A DNA stretch of 64,000 bases from assembly GCF_002979515.1 (NCBI RefSeq), contig NZ_PCPA01000010.1, forward strand, positions 93,646 to 157,645, written 5' to 3'. A program made the position numbers and the translations under genes. The notes under the pieces were generated by a model that saw only the letters and a list, made by a program, of their open reading frames with translations, was not told where the DNA came from and made no database searches. Below, piece after piece: positions 25,319-33,946 of this stretch; positions within the stretch are counted from its first letter, which is position 1; each line of letters starts with the position of its first letter. The stretch comes from Microbacterium sp. MYb54. GTDB lineage: Bacteria > Actinomycetota > Actinomycetes > Actinomycetales > Microbacteriaceae.

Positions 25319-25902
25319 CCGGGGAGCGGGGGCACGACCCCGAGTACCCGATTCGCACCGAGCGACTGATCCTGCGTCCCATCGCGCCGGCCGATGCCGC
25401 ACCGATGCACGTCTACAAGTCGGATCCGGATGCCGTGCAGTACGTGCCTTACGCGCCGCTGGAGCTCGCAGACGTCGAGCATCGCATCGCGACCACCTGG
25501 TCGAACACCCGCTTCGCGAAGGAGGGCGACGCCGTCTCCCTCGCCGTCGAGGCGCCTGCGACCGGTGGGCTGGTCGGCGACGTGGTGCTGTTCTGGCGCA
25601 GCGAGACCGACCGATCCGGTGAGGTCGGGTACATCTTCGACCCGCGCGCCGGCGGTCGCGGGTACGCGACGGAGGCCGTCGGCGCGCTCCTCGAACTCGG
25701 GTTCGACGGGCTGGGCCTGCACCGGATCGTCGCGCGGATCGACGAGCGGAACACGGCATCGGCCAGGGTCGTCGAGCGGCTCGGCTTCCGACGCGAGGCG
25801 CGACTGGTGGAGAGCGAATGGTTCAAGGACGAGTGGACGACTCTGCTCGTCTACGCGCTCCTCGAGGATGAGTGGCGAGAACGAGGCGGGACCGGGAGAT
25901 GA
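25315..25902 (+). CDS. GNAT acetyltransferase, RimJ/RimL type
   Basis: A 195-residue acetyltransferase of the Acetyltransf_3 group. It begins with the usual 'IRTERLILRPIAPADAAPMHVYKSDPDAVQYVPYAP', has GYIFDPRAGGRGYATEAVGALLEL as acetyl-CoA loop and the ending 'RIDERNTASARVVERLGFRREARLVESEWFKDEW'. It may acetylate a protein N-terminus or a small amine. The GTG at 25315 overlaps the stop of the membrane-protein gene (GTGA), so the pair is coupled. Confidence 0.88.
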   Translation: MTGERGHDPEYPIRTERLILRPIAPADAAPMHVYKSDPDAVQYVPYAPLELADVEHRIATTWSNTRFAKEGDAVSLAVEAPATGGLVGDVVLFWRSETDRSGEVGYIFDPRAGGRGYATEAVGALLELGFDGLGLHRIVARIDERNTASARVVERLGFRREARLVESEWFKDEWTTLLVYALLEDEWRERGGTGR

Positions 25903-25906
25903 CGAA

Positions 25907-25939
25907 GGGCGGCATGCGATCGGTGATCGCACGCCGCCC
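25907..25939. terminator. Bidirectional stem-loop between converging genes
   Basis: Bases 25907-25921 pair with 25925-25939 around a 3-base loop with a single mismatch. It lies between the stops of the GNAT gene (25902) and the sulfatase gene (25954) and can terminate from both sides. Confidence 0.65.
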
Positions 25940-25953
25940 GAGGCCAGCTTCGG

Positions 25954-28311
25954 CTACTGCTTGAGCATCGCCACCGTGAGCTTGTGCTCGTCGTCGATCA
26001 GGTGCGAGTGATCGTCGTCGCCGATGTCGATGCGCACCCAGTCGAGCGTCCCGGTGAAGGCGTTGCCCGTTGCCTGGTAGTCGGGAGAGACGGGCGAGGC
26101 GAGGTCGCAGCCGACGTCGACCGTCTCGTCGAAGGTGAACTGGAACGGGATCGTCTTCCCGATGCGACCTTCACCGATCTTCTCCTCGCCGACGAACAGC
26201 GTGACGGTGCCGCCCTTGGCGAGCCCACCGCCGTCGTAGGCGAAGTGGGCGCGCAGATCCTGATGACCGGCGGGAACGGTGCTGTCGGAGCGGACGATGT
26301 CGACGTCGATGCCGAGCAGGTTGTAGGCGAAGGCGAGTCGGCCGCCGGTCGTGTAGAACGACCACCCGCCGTACGCCCCGCCCTGCGCGATGATCACACC
26401 ATCGGCACCGGCCTCCGGCACCGTCGCCTGTGCAGTGACCGTCCACGACTTGTTCTTGATGTTGATCGTGGTGTTCTCGCTCAGCCGCTTCATCCCGGGG
26501 TAGAACTTCTGCGAGTCGCTGACGATGAGCTGCGGGCGACCGGCGATGTCGGGGTTCATCCGCTCCGCCGACCGGATGTCGAGCGGCAGCACGTTGAAGC
26601 GCGCGGCCTGGATGAGGAACAACCGCTGCAGGTGTGCGAGACGCTCGGGCTCGGCGGCTGCGAGGTCGTTCGACTGGGTCCAGTCCTCTTCGACGTTGTA
26701 GAGCTCCCACACGTCGTCGTCGAGACCGTGCGACGAGGCCAGCCACGGGTCCTTGTGCTTCGCGACGGCGGTCCACCCCTTGTGATAGATCGCGCGGTTG
26801 CCGAGCATCTCGAAGTACTGCGTCTCGTGCTGCTCCGGCGCGTCGGCGCTGTCATCCGCGAACGTGTAGTTCATCGGCGTCCCCTCATAGGGGCGCTGGG
26901 TCACACCGTTGACGGTCGTCGGCTCGGGGATGCCGGCCGCGGCGAGCACGGTCGGGGCGACGTCGATCACGTGGCTGAACTGGTTGCGGATGCCGCCCTT
27001 CTCCACCCCTCCGTTCGGCCAGCTCACGATCGTGCCGTTGCGGGTGCCGCCCCAGTGGCTGGCGACCTGCTTGGTCCACTGGTAGGGCGTGTCCATCGCG
27101 TGCGCCCAGCCGATCGCGTAGTGGTTGTACGAGTTCGGGGTGCCGATGTCGTCGATGTGGTCGGCGACGTACTGCTCGGTCTCGATCTCGTTCATGTGGT
27201 TGATCGTGAAGCTCTCGTTGGTCGTGCCGTGCATCGACCCCTCGGCGCTCGCACCGTTGTCGCCGATGATCACATAGACGAGGGTGTCGTCGAGGATGCC
27301 GAGCTCTTCGTAGGCGTCGAGCAGGCGGCCGACGTGGTGGTCGGCATACGCGAGGAACCCGGCATAGACCTCCATCTGTCGGGCCAGGGCCGGCTTGATC
27401 AGGTCGCTCATCTCGTCCCACGAGGGGATGCCGGGGCTGCGCTCGGTGAGCACCGCGTCGGCGGGGATCACTCCGAGCTCGATCTGACGGGCGAAGGTCT
27501 CCTTGCGCAGCTCGTCCCACCCCTGATCGAAGGCGCCCTTGTACTTGTCGGCCCACTCGGTCGGCACGTGGTGCGGTGCATGCGTGGCGCCGGGGGCGAA
27601 GTAGGTGAAGAACGGCACATCGGGGGCGAGCGACTTCTGCGCACGGGCCCAGGCGATCGCCTTGTCTGTCATGTCGCCCATGAAGTGGTAGCCGTCCTCG
27701 GGCGTGCCCCACGGTTCGACGGGCGTCGTGTTCTCGTAGATCGCCGGGTACCACTGGTTGGTCTCGCCCCCGATGAACCCGTAGAAGTACTCGAAGCCGT
27801 TGCCGGGGGTCGGCCAGCCGTCGAACGGGCCGATCGCGCTGGCCTGCCAGGCCGGAACCTCGTGGCATTTGCCGAACTGGGCGGTGTTGTAGCCGTTGAG
27901 CTTGAGCGTCTCGGCGAGCGGGGCGCAGCTGTTGGGGCGCAGCGAGTTGTACCCGGGCGCGGACGTCGCGATCTCGGTGATGCCCCCCATGCCGACCGTG
28001 TGGTGGTTGCGGCCGCTGAGCAGGGCTGCCCTGGTCGGAGAGCACAGAGCCGTGGTGTGGAAGCGGGTGTACTTCAGACCCGCAGCCGCCACACGCTCGA
28101 AGTTGGGGGTGTGCACAGGGCCGCCGAAAGCGCTCGATGCACCGAACCCGGTGTCGTCGATGAGCACGACGAGCACGTTCGGTGATCCCTCGGGTGGGCG
28201 CACCGGCGTGATCGGCGGGAACGACGTGTCAGGGTCGGTCGCGTCGTAGGTGACCGTGCCCGTGTAGGCCAGATCGGGGATCGGAAGACTGGAACGCTGG
28301 GGCTCGGACAT
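25954..28311 (-). CDS. Arylsulfatase (type I, Cys-dependent)
   Basis: A 785-residue sulfatase. The modification motif is CSPTRAALLSG near residue 90, where Cys is converted to formylglycine. Metal-site residues are in NVLVVLIDDTGFGASSAFGG near residue 47 and IIGDNGASAEGS in the middle. A C-terminal beta domain ends with a conserved 'TGTLDWVRIDIG' segment. No signal peptide, so it is probably cytoplasmic, like the large AtsA type. It would remove sulfate from an aryl or alkyl sulfate ester. No formylglycine-generating enzyme gene lies in this window, so activation depends on one elsewhere. The ATG at 28311 is preferred, with AGGAG upstream, over a GTG two codons earlier. Confidence 0.92.
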   Translation of the reverse strand: MSEPQRSSLPIPDLAYTGTVTYDATDPDTSFPPITPVRPPEGSPNVLVVLIDDTGFGASSAFGGPVHTPNFERVAAAGLKYTRFHTTALCSPTRAALLSGRNHHTVGMGGITEIATSAPGYNSLRPNSCAPLAETLKLNGYNTAQFGKCHEVPAWQASAIGPFDGWPTPGNGFEYFYGFIGGETNQWYPAIYENTTPVEPWGTPEDGYHFMGDMTDKAIAWARAQKSLAPDVPFFTYFAPGATHAPHHVPTEWADKYKGAFDQGWDELRKETFARQIELGVIPADAVLTERSPGIPSWDEMSDLIKPALARQMEVYAGFLAYADHHVGRLLDAYEELGILDDTLVYVIIGDNGASAEGSMHGTTNESFTINHMNEIETEQYVADHIDDIGTPNSYNHYAIGWAHAMDTPYQWTKQVASHWGGTRNGTIVSWPNGGVEKGGIRNQFSHVIDVAPTVLAAAGIPEPTTVNGVTQRPYEGTPMNYTFADDSADAPEQHETQYFEMLGNRAIYHKGWTAVAKHKDPWLASSHGLDDDVWELYNVEEDWTQSNDLAAAEPERLAHLQRLFLIQAARFNVLPLDIRSAERMNPDIAGRPQLIVSDSQKFYPGMKRLSENTTINIKNKSWTVTAQATVPEAGADGVIIAQGGAYGGWSFYTTGGRLAFAYNLLGIDVDIVRSDSTVPAGHQDLRAHFAYDGGGLAKGGTVTLFVGEEKIGEGRIGKTIPFQFTFDETVDVGCDLASPVSPDYQATGNAFTGTLDWVRIDIGDDDHSHLIDDEHKLTVAMLKQ

Positions 28312-28395
28312 GCTCACTCCTACGGCTCTCGGCGAGCAGAGCAGCCCGCTTCGCGCCCAGCCTAAGCAGGGCGCTCCGGGGTGTCACCACCCTCG

Positions 28396-28419
28396 GCGGG
28401 TGAGTTTGCGGGTGAGTTT
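28396..28419 (+). repeat. Tandem 12-base repeat in the promoter region
   Basis: GCGGGTGAGTTT occurs twice with no gap (28396-28407, 28408-28419), covering where the -35 region would be for the promoter whose -10 is at 28427-28432. Confidence 0.6.
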
Positions 28420-28426
28420 CGACGGG

Positions 28427-28432
28427 CATAAT
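28427..28432 (+). promoter_or_regulatory. -10 box (CATAAT) of leaderless small gene
   Basis: CATAAT ends 8 bases before the GTG at 28440; no ribosome site intervenes. Confidence 0.5.
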
Positions 28433-28439
28433 CAAGGGT

Positions 28440-28796
28440 GTGACTGCGACTGCAACCCTCCCCTCCCTCGACGGCCGCCGATTCCGGATGGTGTCGTCCA
28501 CGACCTCTGCGGTCGACCCGGAATCCCCGAGCATCTTCGAGTACTTCGAACGCGACGGAGCGATCTGGGGTGGGTACGAGGGCGACACGGTCACGTTCGG
28601 CAAGTTCGTCGGCACGCGCACGGGTGACACGATCTGGGTTTCGTTCGTGCACGTGCTCAAGACCGACGGAACGGTCGTGACCGGAGACGGCGAGAGCGAG
28701 CTGGAGCTGACCGACGACGGCGGCATCCGCCTCGTGGAGCACTACGAGATGCACGGGCTCCCGCAGCTCAGCGTGTGCGAGGAGATCTCCGCCTGA
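28440..28796 (+). CDS. Small conserved protein (often labelled N-acetylglutamate synthase-like)
   Basis: A 118-residue soluble beta-rich protein. The pattern 'LDGRRFRMVSSTTSAVDPES', 'FEYFERDGAIWGGYEGDTVTFGKFVGTR', 'GDTIWVSFVHVLKTDGTVVTGDGESELEL' and 'GIRLVEHYEM' matches a widespread family that databases sometimes name N-acetylglutamate synthase. I see no acetyl-CoA binding motif, so I treat that name as unsupported. It looks like a small beta-barrel binding domain. It is divergent from the sulfatase and converges with the Lrp gene, 11 bases between stops. Confidence 0.75.
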   Translation: MTATATLPSLDGRRFRMVSSTTSAVDPESPSIFEYFERDGAIWGGYEGDTVTFGKFVGTRTGDTIWVSFVHVLKTDGTVVTGDGESELELTDDGGIRLVEHYEMHGLPQLSVCEEISA

Positions 28797-28807
28797 CGGA
28801 TGGCGCG

Positions 28808-29398
28808 TCAGCGGGGCGGGAGTGCATCGCGACCGGGTGAAGCGGGCGTCCACCGCGTCATGCCGAGGGGCGCGGTGTCGGCATCGCGCTCCGGCAGGTC
28901 GGCCGGCAGCAGGTACGGACGACGGATGACCTCGTCGAGCACGACGACGCTCACGACCGTGCGCACCTCGGGCAGCTGGGCGATCACTCCGGTGGAGAAC
29001 TCGTGCACGCCGCTGACGTCGACGGCGCGGATCAGCAGCATCGCATCGTGCTCGCCGGTCGTGATGGCGCACCACTCGACGTCGGGCATCTCCAGCACTC
29101 GTTCGCGGAATGAGGCCCAGGCCTGCGGCATCACCGTGACGAAAACGAGCGCACCGATCGAGAGCCCGGCCTTCGCCTGATCGACCCGTGCGCTGAAGCC
29201 GGTGATGACCCCGTCGTGCACCAGCGACTCGACGCGCGTGTACGCATTCGCGCGGGAGATCCCCACCTTGTCGGCGAGGGCGGCGATCGAGACGCGACCG
29301 TTATCACGCAGTACTTCGAGGATTCTGTATGCCGTCTCGTCCAAAGGTGCGGCACTTCGTCCAGAATGCTTCGACGGTTCCGCGTCCTTGCTGGACAT
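28808..29398 (-). CDS. Lrp/AsnC family transcriptional regulator
   Basis: A 196-residue regulator. Residues 18-65 carry the AsnC helix-turn-helix (LDETAYRILEVLRDNGRVSI, then ALADKVGISRANAYTRVESL), and the C-terminal half is a RAM ligand domain (VEWCAITTGEHDAMLLIRAV). An extra basic tail of about 30 residues follows. These proteins sense amino acids or related small molecules. The ATG at 29398 is preferred; the longer reading would run through the intergenic control region. It is divergent from the peptide-type ABC importer, whose promoter it probably controls through the repeats between them. Confidence 0.9.
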   Translation of the reverse strand: MSSKDAEPSKHSGRSAAPLDETAYRILEVLRDNGRVSIAALADKVGISRANAYTRVESLVHDGVITGFSARVDQAKAGLSIGALVFVTVMPQAWASFRERVLEMPDVEWCAITTGEHDAMLLIRAVDVSGVHEFSTGVIAQLPEVRTVVSVVVLDEVIRRPYLLPADLPERDADTAPLGMTRWTPASPGRDALPPR

Positions 29399-29460
29399 AT
29401 TGTTCCTCACATCCGAGGTTCTGGACAGAGCGTGCCGAGGTGACCCGCTCTTGCTGGACA
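29387..29460. promoter_or_regulatory. Repeated TGGACA elements between lrp-like gene and ABC operon
   Basis: CTTGCTGGACA occurs exactly at 29387-29397 and at 29450-29460, 63 bases (about six DNA turns) apart, with a further TCTGGACA at 29420-29427. The first copy straddles the regulator's start codon. Such phased repeats fit binding by an Lrp-type octamer. Confidence 0.5.
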
Positions 29461-29470
29461 CATCGTCGCA

Positions 29471-29476
29471 TATGAT
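29471..29476 (+). promoter_or_regulatory. -10 box (TATGAT) of the ABC operon
   Basis: TATGAT lies within the near-palindrome CGCATATGATGCG, 11 bases after the third TGGACA copy, predicting a transcript start near 29483 and a leader of about 65 bases. No good -35 is seen, which suits an activated promoter. Confidence 0.45.
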
Positions 29477-29548
29477 GCGAATCTGATCCACGGTCGTCCA
29501 CATCGGTGGCGACTCACCCGAATGTACTCCTCGCCTCTGGAGGCCCTC

Positions 29549-31135
29549 ATGTCGTCACGCCGTATCACGCCGGTCATCGCGTTCGGAGCCGTCGCGCTCC
29601 TTGCGCTCGCAGGTTGCTCTGGAGGGAACTCGGCGGGCGGCGGCGGCCAGTCCGCAGGCTCCGACTCCCTCGTCATCGACACCGCATTCTCGATCGAGAC
29701 CACCGACCCGGGTCACACCTACGACCCGACCGGCAACATGATCGCGAAGGCACTCTACGAGACCCTCGTCGACTTCGAGGGTTCCGACGTCTCCACTCCC
29801 GTCGCCGGCCTCGCCTCGTGGGAGCAGAACGACGAGGCGACCGAGTTCACGTTCACGCTCGAGGGGGATCGCGTCTTCTCCGACGGCTCGCCGATCGAGG
29901 CGAAGGACGTCGTCTTCACGCTGCAGCGCATCCAGGGCATGGAAGACGCCAAGCCGAACTTCCTTCTCGGCGGCCTCACCATCACCGAGGTCGACGACAA
30001 GACGATCCAGTTCACCTCCGAGACCCCGCTGCTGCAGCTGCCCGCGATCCTCGCGAACCCGGCACTGGGCATCGTCAACTCCGACGTCGTGATCGAGAAC
30101 GGCGGCACCACAGACGGCACCGACTCGGCCCAGAAGTTCCTCGACGGCGAGTCCGCGGGTTCCGGCCCGTTCGTCCTCGACACCCTCGACCTCAGCTCGC
30201 AGGTCGTGCTGAAGAAGAACGACGAGTACAACGGCGACGAGGAGTCGGCGTACAAGCGCGTCGTCGTGCGCAACGTCTCGGAGAGCGCCACCCAGCTCGC
30301 CAACCTCAAGGGCGGCGACTCGATGGTCGCGATGGACCTGAACGGCGACCAGGTCGCCGGTCTCGGCGACGGCATCACGGTCGACTCGGTTCCCTCCGGT
30401 CAGACCATCTTCCTGCTGCTGAACCAGTCAGAGGCGGTCGCCGGTGACCTGGCGAACGTCAAGATCGCCGAGGCGATCCGCTACGCGCTCGACTACGACG
30501 CGCTGCTCGAACTGGCAGGAGCCGGCTCCGTGCAGGCGACCGGCGTCATCCCTCCCGGATTCGAGGGCGCTCTCGACGGTGGCGTGAAGCAGGACCTTGA
30601 CAAAGCCAAGGCCGCGCTCGCCGAGGCCGGATACACGGGCCAGACGCTGAAGCTGCAGTTCCCGAACGACTACCCGGTCGGCGGTGTGGAGTTCACCCCG
30701 CTCGCCGAGCGTGTGCAGGCGCAGCTCGAAGATGCCGGCATCACGGTCGACCTCGCCCCCGCACCCTTCGCGACCGAGCTCGACGCCTACGTCAACGGCA
30801 CCGAGGGCTTCGGCCTCTGGTTCTGGGGTCCGGACTACGCGGACTCCGCGAACTTCCTGCCCTTCGCTCCGGGCCTCAAGGTCGGCCTCCGCGCCGGCTG
30901 GGCCGCCGAGGCCAACCCGGAGATCGCCGGAATCGCCGCGGGTGCTGCTGCCGCGACCGACCCCGACCAGCGCTCGTCGGCGTTCACCGCGTTCGCCGAG
31001 GCCATGCAGGCCGACGGCCCCTTCGTGCCGCTGATCGTTCCAGGCCGCAACATCTCCTCTGCTGACAGCGTGAAGGGCGCGGTGTACAACTCCGTCTGGG
31101 AGATGGACATCGCCGAGATCACGCCGGCCGGCTGA
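29549..31135 (+). CDS. ABC transporter substrate-binding lipoprotein, peptide type
   Basis: A 528-residue family 5 solute-binding protein. The signal peptide ends at the lipobox LAGC near residue 24, then a Gly/Ser linker. The family block AKALYETLVDFEGSDVSTPVAGLASWEQND lies around residues 60-90 and 'GSGPFVLDTLDLSSQVVLKKNDEY' follows later. The ATG at 29549 has GGAGG upstream and gives a proper signal; the upstream in-frame start adds nine residues with no signal character. First gene of a five-gene importer; probable ligand is a peptide, amino-acid derivative or similar, by analogy with the Lrp regulator next door. Confidence 0.92.
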   Translation: MSSRRITPVIAFGAVALLALAGCSGGNSAGGGGQSAGSDSLVIDTAFSIETTDPGHTYDPTGNMIAKALYETLVDFEGSDVSTPVAGLASWEQNDEATEFTFTLEGDRVFSDGSPIEAKDVVFTLQRIQGMEDAKPNFLLGGLTITEVDDKTIQFTSETPLLQLPAILANPALGIVNSDVVIENGGTTDGTDSAQKFLDGESAGSGPFVLDTLDLSSQVVLKKNDEYNGDEESAYKRVVVRNVSESATQLANLKGGDSMVAMDLNGDQVAGLGDGITVDSVPSGQTIFLLLNQSEAVAGDLANVKIAEAIRYALDYDALLELAGAGSVQATGVIPPGFEGALDGGVKQDLDKAKAALAEAGYTGQTLKLQFPNDYPVGGVEFTPLAERVQAQLEDAGITVDLAPAPFATELDAYVNGTEGFGLWFWGPDYADSANFLPFAPGLKVGLRAGWAAEANPEIAGIAAGAAAATDPDQRSSAFTAFAEAMQADGPFVPLIVPGRNISSADSVKGAVYNSVWEMDIAEITPAG

Positions 31136-31146
31136 GCGGACATCTC

Positions 31147-32208
31147 ATGACGACAGTGGCGGTGCAGAGGCAGGCGCAGCGGCGCCGATCGCCTCTGATC
31201 GGATACCTGCTGCGGCGGATCGGCACCTCCCTGCTCCTGTTGGTGGGCGTGACGATCGTCACGTTCGCGCTCACCAACCTGGTGCCGGGAGACCCGGTCT
31301 CGGCCGCACTCGGTGAGGGCGCGTCGCAGAACCCCGCGACGCGTGACGCGTTCATCAAGGAGCACGGTCTCGACCTGCCACTGTTCGTGCAGTACTTCAT
31401 CTATATGGGGAACCTGCTCCGCGGGGACCTCGGCACGTCGCTGGTGACCGGACGCCCGGTCACCAGCGACCTCGCCACCGCGGTGCCGGCGACCATCGAG
31501 ATCGCGATCGGGGCGATCATCGTCAGCCTCGCGGTCAGCATCGTTCTCGGCACTCTCGCCGCGTACCGCCGCGGACTCGTCACCGACCAGGTCATCCGCG
31601 TGGTCACCCTGGTCGGACTCAGCGTGCCGACCTTCTGGCTGGCGCTGGTCAGCTTCTACGTCTTCTTCCTCGAGCTGCGCATCGCGCCGGGCTCCGGCCG
31701 CATCTCGCCGTCGATCACACCGCCGCCGCGTGTGACCGGGCTCTACACGGTCGACTACCTCCTGAACGGCGACGCGGTCGGCTTCTTCGACGCCCTCGCG
31801 CACCTGGCCCTTCCGGTCATGGTGCTCTCGCTCGTGACCATCGGTCTGCTGACCCGCTTCATCCGCACCTCGGTGCTCGAGGTGCTCGGCAGCGACTACG
31901 TGCGCGCCGCCCGTGCCAAGGGGCTCCCGGCCATGCGCGTGATCCTCGACTACGTGCTGCGTGGCGCCTCGCTGCCGATCCTCACCGTGGTGGGTGTCGC
32001 GTTCGGGGCGCTGCTCTCGGGCACGGTGCTCGTCGAATCGGTGTTCGCCTGGCCCGGGCTCGGCACCTATGCCTACAACTCGGCCGCGAACCTCGACCTG
32101 CCCGGCATCATGGGCGTCGGTCTCGTGGTGGGCATGATCTACCTCCTCATCAACTTCATCGTCGACATGCTCTACGGCGTGCTCGACCCGAGAGTGAGGA
32201 TCGCATGA
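31147..32208 (+). CDS. ABC transporter permease, DppB-like
   Basis: A 353-residue permease with six predicted spans. It begins RRIGTSLLLLVGVTIVTFAL with the NLVPGDPV motif and ends with the coupling loop DYVRAARAKGLPAMRVILDY and the 'LVESVFAWPGLGTYAYNSA' block. It is longer than the usual 310-340 owing to an insertion between spans 3 and 4 (RIAPGSGRISPSITPPPRV). It follows the binding protein after 11 bases and overlaps the next gene by 4 bases. Confidence 0.93.
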   Translation: MTTVAVQRQAQRRRSPLIGYLLRRIGTSLLLLVGVTIVTFALTNLVPGDPVSAALGEGASQNPATRDAFIKEHGLDLPLFVQYFIYMGNLLRGDLGTSLVTGRPVTSDLATAVPATIEIAIGAIIVSLAVSIVLGTLAAYRRGLVTDQVIRVVTLVGLSVPTFWLALVSFYVFFLELRIAPGSGRISPSITPPPRVTGLYTVDYLLNGDAVGFFDALAHLALPVMVLSLVTIGLLTRFIRTSVLEVLGSDYVRAARAKGLPAMRVILDYVLRGASLPILTVVGVAFGALLSGTVLVESVFAWPGLGTYAYNSAANLDLPGIMGVGLVVGMIYLLINFIVDMLYGVLDPRVRIA

Positions 32209-33116
32209 GCCGCATCGCCGCCGCCACGCCGGCCGGGCGCTTCCGTTTCCGCTGGCCCCGCGCCTGGCGCACCCCACTGGGCATCATCGGCACCGTCATC
32301 GCCGGAGCCTGGATCGTCGTGGCCTTCACCGCGCAGTGGTGGGTTCCGTTCCCTCCTAACGCGCAGGTGCTGCCCCGCCTGCAGCCGCCGGGGATCGACA
32401 CCCTGCTCGGCACCGACGGCAACGGCCGCGACATCTTCTCGCGCCTGATGACCGGTGCCACCGTGAGCCTGCCGCTCGCGCTCATGCTCGTGATCGCGGC
32501 CATGATCATCGGCACGCTCATCGGTGCGATCGCCGGGTACTTCGGCGGATGGGTCGACGAGACGCTGATGCGAATCACCGATCTGTTCATGGCCTTCCCG
32601 ACCGTGATCCTCGCGATGGTGGTCGCAGCATCCCTCGGACCGTCCCTGTTCAACGCGGTGATCGCGGCGATCGTGGTGTCGTGGCCGCAGTACTCCCGTG
32701 TCACGCGCAGCATCGTGCTGGGTCTGCGCGGCCAGAACTACGTGATCGCAGGTCGTCTGCTCGGGCACTCGCCCGCACGGACGCTGTTCGTCGACATCCT
32801 CCCGAACATCGCCGGCCCCGTGCTCGTGCTCGCGACGCTCGACATCGGTGCGGCCATCCTGCTCCTCTCCGGACTCTCCTTCCTCGGCCTCGGTGCACAG
32901 CCGCCGACGGCGGAGTGGGGGTCGATGATCTCCGGCGCGATGCAGAACTTCGACGCCTGGTGGCTCGGAGTCTTCCCGGGTCTCGCGATCCTGACCGTCG
33001 TGCTGGCGTTCAACTTCCTCGGAGATGCGATGCGCGACGTGCTCGACCCGACGGCCGAGATCACGCACGAGAAGGCCGCGGAGCACAAGGCCTCCGCGAC
33101 GGGAGTGGCCGCATGA
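32205..33116 (+). CDS. ABC transporter permease, DppC-like
   Basis: A 303-residue permease. The conserved DTLLGTDGNGRDIFSRLMTGA block follows the first span. The coupling loop is 'YVIAGRLLGHSPARTLFVDILPNIAGP'. It pairs with the DppB-like protein to form the channel. Both its ends overlap neighbouring genes by 4 bases (ATGA), showing a tightly coupled operon. Confidence 0.93.
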   Translation: MSRIAAATPAGRFRFRWPRAWRTPLGIIGTVIAGAWIVVAFTAQWWVPFPPNAQVLPRLQPPGIDTLLGTDGNGRDIFSRLMTGATVSLPLALMLVIAAMIIGTLIGAIAGYFGGWVDETLMRITDLFMAFPTVILAMVVAASLGPSLFNAVIAAIVVSWPQYSRVTRSIVLGLRGQNYVIAGRLLGHSPARTLFVDILPNIAGPVLVLATLDIGAAILLLSGLSFLGLGAQPPTAEWGSMISGAMQNFDAWWLGVFPGLAILTVVLAFNFLGDAMRDVLDPTAEITHEKAAEHKASATGVAA

Positions 33117-33946
33117 GTGTCCGAAGCGCAGTCGCGCAGCAGTCGTCGACGCTCAGCATCCGCGACCTGACGATCGACATCGGGCGTCCGCTCGTGAAGG
33201 GCGTCTCGCTCGAACTCGAGGCCGGTCGCATCCACGGCCTCGCCGGGGAATCCGGATCGGGGAAGACCCTCACCTCGCTCGCCGTGCTGGGACTACTTCC
33301 TCGGCAGGCGCGCACCGGCGGATCGATCCTGCTCGGCGGGGAAGAGCTCGTGGGCCTGCGCCGTCGCTCCCTCAATCGGGTGCGCGGCAAGCGGATCGCG
33401 ATGGTGTTCCAGGACCCGTCGGCCTCGCTGCACCCACAGCTGCCCATCGGCCGCCAGCTCACCGACCACATGCGTGTGCATCTCGGCCTCAAGGGTGCCG
33501 CAGCTCGCGCCAGGGCCGTCGAGCTGCTCGAGACCGTGCAGGTGCCGAACCCCGCTGAGGCCCTCAAGCGCTACCCGCATCAGTTCTCCGGCGGACAGCG
33601 TCAACGCATCGCGATCGCCTGCGCCCTGGCGTGCGACCCCGAGGTGCTGCTGGCGGATGAGCCCACCACGGCTCTCGATGTGACCGTGCAGGCGGGCATC
33701 CTGAAGCTGCTGCGCGATCTCGCGATCGAACGCAACCTCGCCGTGCTCCTCGTGACGCACGACCTGGGCGTGATGAGCGCGATCGCCGACAAGGTCGCCG
33801 TCATGAAGGACGGCAAGATCGTGGAGCTCGCCGACCGCGAGACGCTGTTCCGCGATCCTCAGCACGAGTACACGCGCATGCTGCTCGCGGCCCTGCCGGG
33901 TTCGCGCATCGACGAGGCACCGGAAGGGCAGGCCGCAGATGAGTGA
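33113..33946 (+). CDS. ABC transporter ATPase, DppD-like
   Basis: A 277-residue ATPase: Walker A GESGSGKTLTSLAV, Q-loop FQDPSASLHPQLPIG, signature SGGQRQRIAIACAL, Walker B VLLADEPTTALDVTVQ and switch His in LVTHDLGV. The ending 'HEYTRMLLAALPGSR' is the start of the oligopeptide-transport ATPase tail. The ATG at 33113 overlaps the permease stop; the DppF-like gene starts 8 bases before its own stop. Confidence 0.93.
   Translation: MSVRSAVAQQSSTLSIRDLTIDIGRPLVKGVSLELEAGRIHGLAGESGSGKTLTSLAVLGLLPRQARTGGSILLGGEELVGLRRRSLNRVRGKRIAMVFQDPSASLHPQLPIGRQLTDHMRVHLGLKGAAARARAVELLETVQVPNPAEALKRYPHQFSGGQRQRIAIACALACDPEVLLADEPTTALDVTVQAGILKLLRDLAIERNLAVLLVTHDLGVMSAIADKVAVMKDGKIVELADRETLFRDPQHEYTRMLLAALPGSRIDEAPEGQAADE

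Noticed and set aside
25984..28185. Long open frame on the plus strand opposite the sulfatase gene
   Set aside because: It is a GC-driven shadow: composition is Val/Arg/Asp-rich without any domain, and the opposite strand encodes a full sulfatase with catalytic motifs.
28440..28796. N-acetylglutamate synthase
   Set aside because: Databases sometimes attach this name to the family, but there is no acetyl-CoA binding motif and the protein is far too small for that enzyme.
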